A stretch of DNA of 16,192 nt from Bdellovibrionales bacterium RBG_16_40_8 (GCA_001769925.1 MEPT01000086.1:1-16192), one strand, 5' to 3'; positions 7,989-14,463 are shown, counted from the first letter of the stretch. Notes: generated from the sequence alone by a model not told the origin. Numbers and translations: made by a program.

Positions 7989-8913
7989 TTTAGGCGGCAC
8001 AAAATTAGCTTGTGCGGTGGTGAATTCGCAGGGCAAGATTTTAGAAGAAAATAAAATTCTGGTAGATTTACGTCAGGGGCCACGTTCGCTTATTAATCAA
8101 TTTGTTGAGTTAGGCACTCCTCTTATAAAAAAATATAAATTAAAAGCTGGTGCTATTGCTTCAGCCGGGCCATTAGACCCAATTCGCGGCATACTTTTAA
8201 ACCCTACCAATTTAAAAACTAACGGTGCTTCTTGGGGTGTGGTGCCTCTTATACGAGAGGTGCAAAAAAAATTAAAAATTAAACTGCAGCTTGAAAATGA
8301 TGCTGCCGCCGCTATGTGGGCCGAGCATTGGGTGGGCAGCGGGCGTGGAGTGGCCAATATCGTTATTGTAACCTTAGGCACTGGCGTTGGTGTTGGCGTA
8401 CTTGCTAATAAAAAACTCGTACGTTCGGGCAGAAATTTACACCCAGAGGCCGGGCACATAATTATAGACCATCAAAATACCGACTCTAAAAATGCCGCTT
8501 GGCTTTGTGGTTGTGGTAATTATAGCTGTGCTGAGGCTTTTTTATCTGGAGTGAATTTTACTAAGCACTTATCTGAGAAATGGTCTGAGCCTAATCTCAC
8601 TGGCGAAAAATTAGTAGCACGTGCCCGTAGAGGCGAAGAAGAGGTGCTTATTGAATTTCGCAATTATGGCAAGCGGTTAGCAAGCTTTTTACGCTCGCTC
8701 ATTGTTCTTTTCTCACCAGAAAAAGTGATATTAAGTGGCGGCTTTTCTCATGCAGCCGATCTTTTTTTGCCGACGTGTGAGGCTAGACTACGCGAACTTC
8801 TTACTACGCGGCGTGAGGGGGTTGATTTACTCCCGCAAATTAAAGTGTCACAATTTCGCGATGAGGCTGGGTTACTAGGAGCTGCCTATGTGGCGCTAGC
8901 ACGGGCGTTTTAA
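7939..8913 (+). CDS. ROK-family sugar kinase, probable glucokinase
   Basis: This 324-aa protein has the ROK layout. The ATP phosphate loop is DLGGTK (17-22), the catalytic Asp is in LENDA (Asp121), and a second phosphate loop is TLGTGVG (145-151). The ROK zinc site is seen as PEAGH (His173) followed by CGCGNYSC (Cys190, 192, 197). It lacks an N-terminal helix-turn-helix, so it is a kinase and not a ROK repressor. The adjacent pgi suggests glucose as substrate (glucose to glucose-6-phosphate), but fructose, N-acetylmannosamine or other hexoses cannot be excluded. The only reasonable start is a TTG at 7939 inside the end of pgi (50-nt overlap); coupling to pgi translation is likely. Its 3' end overlaps the convergent histidine kinase gene by 18 bp. 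Confidence 0.88.
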   Translation: MAKKLLKKNFKKVLAFDLGGTKLACAVVNSQGKILEENKILVDLRQGPRSLINQFVELGTPLIKKYKLKAGAIASAGPLDPIRGILLNPTNLKTNGASWGVVPLIREVQKKLKIKLQLENDAAAAMWAEHWVGSGRGVANIVIVTLGTGVGVGVLANKKLVRSGRNLHPEAGHIIIDHQNTDSKNAAWLCGCGNYSCAEAFLSGVNFTKHLSEKWSEPNLTGEKLVARARRGEEEVLIEFRNYGKRLASFLRSLIVLFSPEKVILSGGFSHAADLFLPTCEARLRELLTTRREGVDLLPQIKVSQFRDEAGLLGAAYVALARAF

Positions 8914-10293
8914 AACTTCACAAATTGCTTTTATAAGATTTTCGTTACTTACTGGTTTTGATAAGTGGGTATTAAACCCGACTACAATGGTTTTATTAGT
9001 ATCAATTTCGCGTGCATAGGCAGTTAAGGCAATGGCGGGGATTCTGCCACCCTTATTTTCAGGTAAACTTCTTATTTTTTTAATTAGGCTATAGCCGTCT
9101 TCTCCGGGCATAGCGATATCACTTAATATGATATCAGGTATTTTTTCTTGAAAAAGATTTAATGCCTCACTGGCTGAACCAGCCATAGTTACCTCAGCAC
9201 CTGTTCGACTAAGAACAAATTTGTACAGTGTTCGTACGTCGATTGAGTCATCGACTAATAATATTTTTACTCCTGTTAGATTAAACCCGGCAGCAGCCGT
9301 TGATTTAAGTTCTGATTTAATTTTATCAGCTATGTTTTGTTGTGCGCACGGTAGTGAAACGGTGAACTCGCTACCTTTACCGTGACCCTGGCTTTTTACG
9401 GTAATGTGTCCACCGTGATATTCAACTATATGGCGAACTATAGCTAGGCCTAGCCCCAGACCGGTTTGCGTGCGAACCGACGAGCTATTTTCTTGAGCGA
9501 ATGGGTCAAATATTTTTGGTATAAATAGCTGGTCGATGCCCTGACCATTATCGCGAACAGAAATAGCTATTTCTTTTTCACTTACTCCCAGGTGAACAGA
9601 AATTAGCCCGCGCTCTGGGGTAAATTTAATCGCATTTGACAATAAATTTACAAATACTCTTTGCAGCCCCGAAAAATTCCCTAAAAGGTGACAGGCGCTT
9701 TTTTGTAATGCAGTTGCGTTATTTTCTGGGTCTATATGCAGCGTTTGCATTTTTTCTTTTACGGGAAAAGTCATTGAATCTTTGGCTGAGTTGATTACAT
9801 CTAGTATGCTAATAGGTGAGAAATCCATTACCATCTTGCCGGCCACTATTCGTGAAACGTCGAGTAAATCGTTAATAAGCTCAGTTTGTAATTTCGAGTT
9901 TCGATCAAGTATTTCAAGAACGCCCATATATTCGCTGTTACTTAGCTTTTCTGTTTTTAAAATTTCAATCCAGCCGTGAACGACATTTAAGGGGGTTCTT
10001 AACTCATGAGACAGTGTTGCTAAAAATTCGTCTTTTGTTTTATTGGCTTTTTGAGCATCAAGAAAAGATTTTTCTGATTTATTTTTTTCATCTTCAAGTG
10101 GCTTGACCACTAACTTCCAGAGTATGGGGGCAATTATTATCGAAAGTAAAAACGAGTCAAGAAAGTAAACCCAGGCCGAATATATTGTTGTAACAAGATA
10201 AGGCAGTATGAACATTACCAAAGCTTCTGCGATAAATATAAGTAGCATAATCTTACTGAACAATTTCAATCTGTGAATATTAAACTTACCCAT
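8896..10293 (-). CDS. Hybrid sensor histidine kinase with C-terminal receiver domain
   Basis: This 465-aa protein has two membrane helices (about 14-36 and 39-63) with almost no periplasmic loop, then a short helical linker. The HisKA domain has the phospho-acceptor His96 in LSHELRTPLN. The HATPase domain has an N-box (NLLSNAIKF, 216-224), a G1 motif (DNGQG) and G2 (TGLGLGLAI). A CheY-like receiver spans about 343-460 with Asp348/349, phospho-acceptor Asp392, Thr424 and Lys446. All key residues are present, so it should be active. With no periplasmic sensor or PAS domain it probably senses in or at the membrane, or through partners. The receiver has no output domain, suggesting a phosphorelay onward. 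An SD (AAGGTG) precedes the ATG. The stop overlaps the convergent ROK kinase gene. Confidence 0.93.
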   Translation of the reverse strand: MGKFNIHRLKLFSKIMLLIFIAEALVMFILPYLVTTIYSAWVYFLDSFLLSIIIAPILWKLVVKPLEDEKNKSEKSFLDAQKANKTKDEFLATLSHELRTPLNVVHGWIEILKTEKLSNSEYMGVLEILDRNSKLQTELINDLLDVSRIVAGKMVMDFSPISILDVINSAKDSMTFPVKEKMQTLHIDPENNATALQKSACHLLGNFSGLQRVFVNLLSNAIKFTPERGLISVHLGVSEKEIAISVRDNGQGIDQLFIPKIFDPFAQENSSSVRTQTGLGLGLAIVRHIVEYHGGHITVKSQGHGKGSEFTVSLPCAQQNIADKIKSELKSTAAAGFNLTGVKILLVDDSIDVRTLYKFVLSRTGAEVTMAGSASEALNLFQEKIPDIILSDIAMPGEDGYSLIKKIRSLPENKGGRIPAIALTAYAREIDTNKTIVVGFNTHLSKPVSNENLIKAICEVLKRPC

Positions 10294-10311
10294 TTTTCAC
10301 CTTCGGCTATG

Positions 10312-10356
10312 CTAGCGATCATAGCGATCATAGCTATCTCAGCTATCTCAGCTATA
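10312..10356. repeat. Five 9-bp tandem repeats upstream of the hybrid kinase gene
   Basis: Five contiguous 9-bp units fit nnAGC(G/T)ATC on the plus strand: ctagcgatc, atagcgatc, atagctatc, tcagctatc, tcagctata. The array ends 18 bp before the hybrid histidine kinase start codon, so it lies in its leader or promoter. Units at the two ends have diverged differently, as expected of slippage followed by drift. Function is unknown; it could be a phased binding array or a slippage-prone leader. Confidence 0.8.
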
Positions 10357-10417
10357 TATCTATCAAATTTGCTGAAATAAATAGATTTTGTTTCATCAAA
10401 CTTCACGCAACAATAAA

Positions 10418-10432
10418 TAATGCTTCGCATTA
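10418..10432. repeat. Small inverted repeat between divergent genes
   Basis: TAATGC-TTC-GCATTA is a perfect 6-bp stem with a 3-nt loop, in the 258-bp AT-rich region between the divergent kinase gene and the barrel-like protein gene. It is not followed by a T-run, so it is not an intrinsic terminator. It might be an operator. I saw no convincing -35/-10 pair in this region for either gene. Confidence 0.35.
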
Positions 10433-10551
10433 ATTATGTGCTAACATTGTTACATTGAGAAATTAATAAGTGTCATTTCAATTGATTTCGCATAAGTAGT
10501 TTTCTTGTTGAGTTTTTTTAACAAATTCAAAACAAACCAGGGAGATTTTAT

Positions 10552-11502
10552 ATGAGTAAAGTAAGCAATATGAGCAAGCTGGGTAACAAAACAGGCAGCA
10601 TTATGACTGTAATGATCGGGGCTTTCTTGGCGGCGAGTACATACGCAGCAGAAGAGTCAACGACAACGTTGGCGCCAACAACTTCTTCAGCCTCAGCAGC
10701 TTCTTCGGTGTCAGCACCTATTTCTACCGTAGCGCCGAAGGCAAAAACTTTAACAGTGAGTTATGTAGCTGAAAACTGGTTAGACGCTACAGAAGCAGAT
10801 ACGCAAAATTATGCTCCTCTTAGTTCACAACAACACATTGGTTTAGCGTACGATTTAGGTAATTCGCGCAAGGTTCAATACCGACAATATTTTCTTTACA
10901 ACATGACAAGCGCCAATACCCAAGATGAGCTGTCTTTAGGTGATCATTTATTTCTATACACTGATAGCAAAATAGCTCGCATCGCCGATCTAGATATGGC
11001 ATTTCAAGCGCGCATTAGTATACCTGGTACAGAGTATGGTCGTAAAATTGGGCAATATGAGCTTCGCCTAAGCGAAAATATTACTCAAAAAATTACTGGC
11101 AAATTTACAATGAGTTATGGCTTAAGCACACGTATTTATGGCTATTCTAGCAATGACGACGGTCAAGTGGCTTTGCGATTTTTACCCGTTGTTGGTGCAT
11201 CATACGCTGTTAACAAAGTGGTTACTCCGTTTGTAAATCTATATACTGACAGCCGTTGGAATAACAGAGGCGTTGGCATTGCTGTTTATGGACCGCGTGC
11301 TGGTGAGACAAGATCGCGTGAATCAAAAGTTTCGCAAGCCAACTCATTTAATAGCGATATTGGTTCAAGTATTAAGTTTTCAAAAAACATAGGTCTAGAT
11401 GCCTATATGACGACATCTAAAGACCTGGGTTCAGCGGCGAGCTATAACCCTTTTAGTGCTGAAAATAATACTTATGAAATTGACCTAGCTGTATCCTTGT
11501 AA
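10552..11502 (+). CDS. Secreted beta-rich protein, probable outer-membrane barrel
   Basis: This 316-aa protein has a signal peptide: a basic start, a hydrophobic core around 16-28 and likely cleavage after ASTYA or AYAA (32-33). A low-complexity Thr/Ser/Ala linker follows (about 36-62). The rest alternates polar and hydrophobic residues with many aromatics and turns (for example VQYRQYFLYN and KFTMSYGLSTRIYGY), like beta strands of an outer-membrane barrel, and the last strand ends in a hydrophobic Leu. I do not recognise a specific family. A strong SD (AGGGAG, 6 nt before the ATG) fixes the start and suggests good expression. It precedes the carbonic anhydrase gene by about 53 nt on the same strand. 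A cytoplasmic or periplasmic soluble role is unlikely; porin or surface protein is the inference. Confidence 0.7.
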   Translation: MSKVSNMSKLGNKTGSIMTVMIGAFLAASTYAAEESTTTLAPTTSSASAASSVSAPISTVAPKAKTLTVSYVAENWLDATEADTQNYAPLSSQQHIGLAYDLGNSRKVQYRQYFLYNMTSANTQDELSLGDHLFLYTDSKIARIADLDMAFQARISIPGTEYGRKIGQYELRLSENITQKITGKFTMSYGLSTRIYGYSSNDDGQVALRFLPVVGASYAVNKVVTPFVNLYTDSRWNNRGVGIAVYGPRAGETRSRESKVSQANSFNSDIGSSIKFSKNIGLDAYMTTSKDLGSAASYNPFSAENNTYEIDLAVSL

Positions 11503-11555
11503 GTGATAGGTTTTAATTTTGCGGTAGCAGTTGTTATTGATATATTAATTACTGA

Positions 11556-12224
11556 ATGAAAAAGTTAATAAATGGTATAGTCGAGTTTCGACGTAAAGTG
11601 CAAAAGGGCTATAAAGAGTCGTTTGGCGGGCTTGCCTCTGGTCAGGCGCCAGACACGCTCTTTATCGCATGCTCTGACAGTCGCGTTGTGCCAAATACTT
11701 TTGCCTCAACCAATCCTGGGGATTTGTTTGTTGTAAGAAACGTTGGCAATTTAATTCCTCCATGCGACAGGCATGGGGTTTCTACAGGTGATGAGTCTGA
11801 GGCAGCGGCCATTGAGTTTTCTTTACTTAATCTTAGAGTTTCAGACATCATTGTATGTGGACATTCAGAGTGTGGGGCCATGCGGGCACTTATTAATAGC
11901 CGTGAAGAGGTGACGTCACCAAATTTAAAAAATTGGTTGCGGCACGGTGATTCGGCGCTAACGCGGCTTAAATCAGGCTTTGTGCTTGATGAGTCGATAC
12001 CTGCACACAATCAGCTTTCTCAACTCAATGTATTGCTACAAATTGAACACGTTAAATCATATCCGACTGTTGCTAAGCGCATCGAAGAAAAAACTTTGGC
12101 AATACACGGTTGGTGGTTCGATGTTGCCAACGCTGATGTGTATGCCTACGAAGAAATAATGAATAAGTTTATTCTGATCGACGAAGAAGGAGCCGAAAAA
12201 ATAATTAGCCGGTTTGAGGAGTAA
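11556..12224 (+). CDS. Beta-class carbonic anhydrase
   Basis: This zinc enzyme interconverts CO2 and bicarbonate in the cytoplasm. The 222-aa length is typical. The zinc ligands and catalytic dyad are all visible: Cys39, Asp41 and Arg43 in ACSDSRV, and His103 and Cys106 in CGHSECGAM. The RNVGN motif (61-65) and the GxSTGDExEAAAIEF segment are also family-typical. No signal peptide is seen. The ATG at 11556 lacks a clear SD. It may be read with the upstream barrel-like gene or from its own promoter; no strong promoter is visible in the 53-nt gap. The gene ends 31 nt before the remnant of a convergent LOV histidine kinase. Confidence 0.95.
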   Translation: MKKLINGIVEFRRKVQKGYKESFGGLASGQAPDTLFIACSDSRVVPNTFASTNPGDLFVVRNVGNLIPPCDRHGVSTGDESEAAAIEFSLLNLRVSDIIVCGHSECGAMRALINSREEVTSPNLKNWLRHGDSALTRLKSGFVLDESIPAHNQLSQLNVLLQIEHVKSYPTVAKRIEEKTLAIHGWWFDVANADVYAYEEIMNKFILIDEEGAEKIISRFEE

Positions 12225-12255
12225 TAAAGACAGAGCTTGAGTGACGTAAGCTGGG

Positions 12256-13155
12256 CTATTCAATTGGCGGCAATTTTATAATAAATGAGGTGCCCTCGGT
12301 ACTTGAGCGGCATACAATTGAACCGCCAGTCCCGTACTGATACCCATTTCGCTGTCAGTAGATATAAATGGGTCAAAAATTTGTGATTGAATTTCTGGCG
12401 AAACTCCAGGGCCGTTATCACGAACAATAATTTCGCACGAATGATCTAATAATTTAGTTGCCTCGATATAGATCCCGTGTTTTTTTCCCATGCCGTATTT
12501 TACGGCATTATCAATTAAGTTACGAAATACTGTATAAAAAGCTGCCTGTTGCAATTTATTTGCGGTAGTTGTTCTGCGAAATGAACGTAGTTGTTATGAG
12601 CGTCTACTCCAATAACTTTCGTTACTTCGACTAGAAGGTCTCTAAGATTTATGATTTCGGTTGCTAGTTTATTGTGCCCAAGAACGCCAAGTTGACGTAA
12701 ATCATCTAGGCATTTGTTTAAGTATTTTGCGTTAATTGCGATTCTATCTAAAAGATCCCGGCCGCCTTTATCTAGTGTTGTTGAATAGTCCTCTTTTAAA
12801 ATATTAGTAAATCCGATTAGAACGCCGAGCGGGTTTTTTAACTGGGCTAATCGTTAAATAGTTCCAAAAAAGTTGAGCCATTTTTGCGGTAGTTAAGAAC
12901 CTCTCCGCGAAAGTTATTTTGTGATTTTATGGCATTTCGAATATTAGCGACAACTTGCTTGTCTGTTTCTGGCCCCTGAAGAAAACGACAATTTTTACCA
13001 ATAATTTCTTCTTCTTTATAGCCTGTGAGGTTTTGAAAAAATGGGTTAACATAAACGATCGGATTATCTTTTTGCTGATAATCAGTAACAAGCACACCAG
13101 TGCTCGTAGCTTCTACGGCACTTTTAAAGACGTTATCAGGTATATTTTGTTTCAT
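12256..13155 (-). pseudogene. Degraded LOV-domain (blue-light) histidine kinase
   Basis: The N-terminus reads as an intact LOV/PAS start with the flavin-adduct signature GKNCRFLQG (53-61, Cys56), from an ATG at 13155 with SD GAGGA 5 nt upstream. At a T6 run (12866-12871) the frame slips: removing one T gives STFWNYLTISPV, the expected LOV continuation, instead of a stop 7 codons on. The next frame resumes at KNPLGVLIGF, the segment after a histidine-kinase H-box, but the His and the end of the LOV domain are missing, implying a deletion near 12845. About 100 stop-free codons follow. A second slip at a T5 run (12536-12540) leads into the HATPase (FRNLIDNAVKYG, VRDNGPGV). A second deletion at about 12325-12331 joins ISTGL to GGSIVCRSSTEGTSF, removing the rest of the G2 region. 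The original stop is a TAG at 12256. The short surviving frames are unlikely to be functional. Confidence 0.85.
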
Positions 13156-13171
13156 GCGTGTCCTCGATTTA

Positions 13172-13226
13172 TGTTCATATGGTGTTCATATGGTGTTCAC
13201 ACTTGCCCTTGTGCGCTGTTCACACT
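13172..13226. repeat. Direct TGTTCA repeats at about one helical-turn spacing
   Basis: TGTTCA begins at 13172, 13183, 13194 and 13217, spaced 11, 11 and 23 bp. The first two are identical 11-mers (TGTTCATATGG); the last two share TGTTCACACTT. The array lies 17-71 bp upstream of the LOV kinase start codon. On the minus strand each half-site reads TGAACA. The phasing would place all sites on one face of the DNA, which suits a regulator bound as direct repeats. Confidence 0.65.
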
Positions 13227-13247
13227 TATTATGTTTTCGCATATTGT

Positions 13248-13269
13248 ATTGCTCGCAAATTGCTCACAT
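13248..13269. repeat. Imperfect 11-bp tandem pair
   Basis: ATTGCTCGCAA is followed directly by ATTGCTCACAT (8 of 11 identical), again with an 11-bp period, just beyond the TGTTCA repeats and upstream of the LOV kinase. It may be part of the same regulatory array. Confidence 0.4.
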
Positions 13270-13298
13270 ATTTTGTTATAAACATCCCTATTGTATTT

Positions 13299-13307
13299 AG
13301 TATAACA
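13299..13307 (-). promoter_or_regulatory. Candidate extended -10 promoter for the LOV kinase
   Basis: On the minus strand TGTTATACT reads as an extended -10 (TGn plus TATACT). There is no good -35 at 17 bp, which extended -10 promoters can tolerate. Transcription from it would give a leader of roughly 135 nt holding the TGTTCA repeats. Prediction from consensus only. Confidence 0.3.
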
Positions 13308-13343
13308 GGCCTAATTTCAAATAAATATAACTTTAACAGAATT

Positions 13344-13357
13344 ATTCTATATAGAAT
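13344..13357. repeat. 14-bp perfect palindrome
   Basis: ATTCTATATAGAAT is a perfect palindrome without a loop, about 40 bp upstream of the candidate promoter of the LOV kinase and downstream of the RAYT gene. It could be an operator for a dimeric regulator; nothing else supports that. Confidence 0.4.
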
Positions 13358-13380
13358 GCCGACCATATAGTTGCGATTAC

Positions 13381-13416
13381 GATATTACTATTCTGATATT
13401 ACTATTCTGATATTAC
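13381..13416. repeat. 14-bp tandem repeat at the 3' end of the RAYT gene
   Basis: Two identical 14-bp units (GATATTACTATTCT) and an 8-bp third part-unit (GATATTAC) run directly into the RAYT stop codon at 13413-13415, so the last part-unit contains the stop. It looks like recent slippage amplification. Confidence 0.8.
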
Positions 13417-13892
13417 GGAGGAATATACTTTTTCTTACGGGGCTGATAGTTTATTGCGCCCTTAGCCTCTAATTCATTCATGACGACATACTTAACTATA
13501 GATTTGAAATCCTTGCCCCATTGAACAATTCGCGAAAATGGTCTTACGCTCCAGCGTATGTTAAGCTTTTTGGCAAGAACTCCAGTAACTGCACGAATAA
13601 AACATTGATAATTTAATCTATGATTAAATTTTAAAACTAAGTGTAAATGATTTTGTACTGTGGCTTTATGATAAATTCTAACGCCAAACTGTTTTGCATA
13701 TTTTTGCAAAGTTTTTTCTATAGTTATATTGTGACGTAAAAATGAGCCTATTTTCGAAACATCAGCGCACAACACCAAATGCAGAGGTAATTTTACTGAC
13801 AGAGGTCTTCGAGATTTTCTTTTCTTTAGCAGAAGACTCCCGCCGAACTGATTAATTGCAATATTATATTTAAAAAAGTTTTTTTGTGTCAT
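13413..13892 (-). CDS. RAYT / IS200-like (Y1_Tnp) transposase-family protein
   Basis: This 159-aa protein resembles the single-copy REP-associated tyrosine transposase-like family (HUH nucleases). The motif order is GGSLLLKKRKSRRPLSVKLP (17-36), then HLVL (38-41), the HUH pair in NHLHLVLKF (His82 and His84), and a C-terminal IVKYVVMNELEAKG (132-145), which corresponds to the YIxxNPxxA region with the presumed nucleophilic Tyr. I recall similar short proteins in Bdellovibrio-like bacteria; that is memory, not a search. No terminal inverted repeats or second IS gene are seen, so it is more likely a domesticated RAYT than an active IS. The start ATG has no SD and lies in a hairpin stem. Repeats and palindromes crowd both flanks. 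Confidence 0.8.
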   Translation of the reverse strand: MTQKNFFKYNIAINQFGGSLLLKKRKSRRPLSVKLPLHLVLCADVSKIGSFLRHNITIEKTLQKYAKQFGVRIYHKATVQNHLHLVLKFNHRLNYQCFIRAVTGVLAKKLNIRWSVRPFSRIVQWGKDFKSIVKYVVMNELEAKGAINYQPRKKKYIPP

Positions 13893-13905
13893 GCAGAAAG
13901 CATGA
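13889..13905 (-). promoter_or_regulatory. Hairpin occluding the RAYT start codon
   Basis: On the minus strand TCATGC-TTTCT-GCATGA forms a perfect 6-bp stem with a 5-nt loop, and the RAYT start ATG lies within the 3' arm. With no SD visible, this structure would keep translation low. Low expression is usual for transposases; a regulatory role here is inference. Confidence 0.5.
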
Positions 13906-14278
13906 TATCACTGTTTTCATTTTCGACATTTTTTGAAAATTTTCTTTTAGGTCTGTTAATTTAAAGAGTTGTTTAATTTGAGTTTTAACGAACTACAAAC
14001 CATCGCCCCGATGCGCTGAGAGCTTACCCCCAGAAGCGAGATTCGCAAAGAGAGTGTGGCGGCTTTTGCGCGAAATAAAAAAGCAAAAATTCTGTCAAGT
14101 ACTATGTAAAAAAAAGCTAAGAACATAAAAATATACTAAGCCAAAAAAAATTACGAAGATCACGCTAACGTGCGAGGAGTATACAGGCGGCGAAGTATTT
14201 ATGTGTTTGCAATATGGATAAGCCTCTGAGCACGCAACTAGCGTAATACACGCAGCGCACGCAGAACGCGTAACTTAC

Positions 14279-14294
14279 GTAGTGCGCGCACTAC
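14279..14294. repeat. 16-bp perfect palindrome starting with GTAG
   Basis: GTAGTGCGCGCACTAC is perfectly self-complementary. It begins with GTAG, the tetranucleotide that precedes the stem in many REP elements recognised by RAYT proteins, and it lies about 390 bp from the RAYT start. However, GTAG here is part of the stem, unlike a classic REP. Function unproven. Confidence 0.5.
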
Positions 14295-14315
14295 CATAAA
14301 GACATTTAGCTATTT

Positions 14316-14365
14316 ACACCGCGGCACTACATCTCAACACCGCGGCACTACATCTCGGCACCGCT
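14316..14365. repeat. 21-bp tandem repeat
   Basis: Two 21-bp units starting ACACCGCGGCACTACATCTC (14316 and 14337) differ only at the last base, and a degraded third part-unit (GCACCGCTGCT) follows. There is no spacer between units, so it is a tandem repeat and not a CRISPR array. Confidence 0.75.
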
Positions 14366-14463
14366 GCTATGGCATTATAACACAGCACGGCTTTGTGAAA
14401 ATAACTAGCGCTTCTATAGCAAAATGCAATTGACTCACCCCTCATTACATGATGTTTTTACCT

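Noticed and set aside
12234..12252. Intrinsic terminator between the carbonic anhydrase gene and the LOV remnant
   Set aside because: The AGCTT/AAGCT stem has only 5 pairs with a 9-nt loop and no T-run.
12276..12554. Stand-alone 92-aa ATPase-domain protein
   Set aside because: It is the broken C-terminal part of the LOV kinase; its end is out of frame with the true C-terminus that ends at 12256.
12536..12871. Frameshifts as pure sequencing error in homopolymers
   Set aside because: Possible for each T-run alone, but the two deletions that remove essential kinase residues are not homopolymer errors.
12847..13155. Stand-alone short LOV protein of 102 aa
   Set aside because: It ends before the last LOV strands because of a T-run slip, and the expected continuation is present in the next frame. 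A functional short LOV protein is unlikely.
13413..13892. Complete IS200/IS605 insertion sequence
   Set aside because: No tnpB or recognisable subterminal hairpin ends flank the gene; only local repeats are seen.
13902..13964. Small divergent 20-codon frame next to the RAYT start
   Set aside because: No ribosome binding site, low-complexity Phe/Leu-rich content, and it overlaps the hairpin.
14316..14365. CRISPR array
   Set aside because: Units are contiguous without spacers and number barely more than two; no cas genes are in the window.
14430..14458. Sigma-70 promoter for had based on TTGACT
   Set aside because: The -35-like hexamer is good, but no acceptable -10 occurs 16-18 bp downstream.
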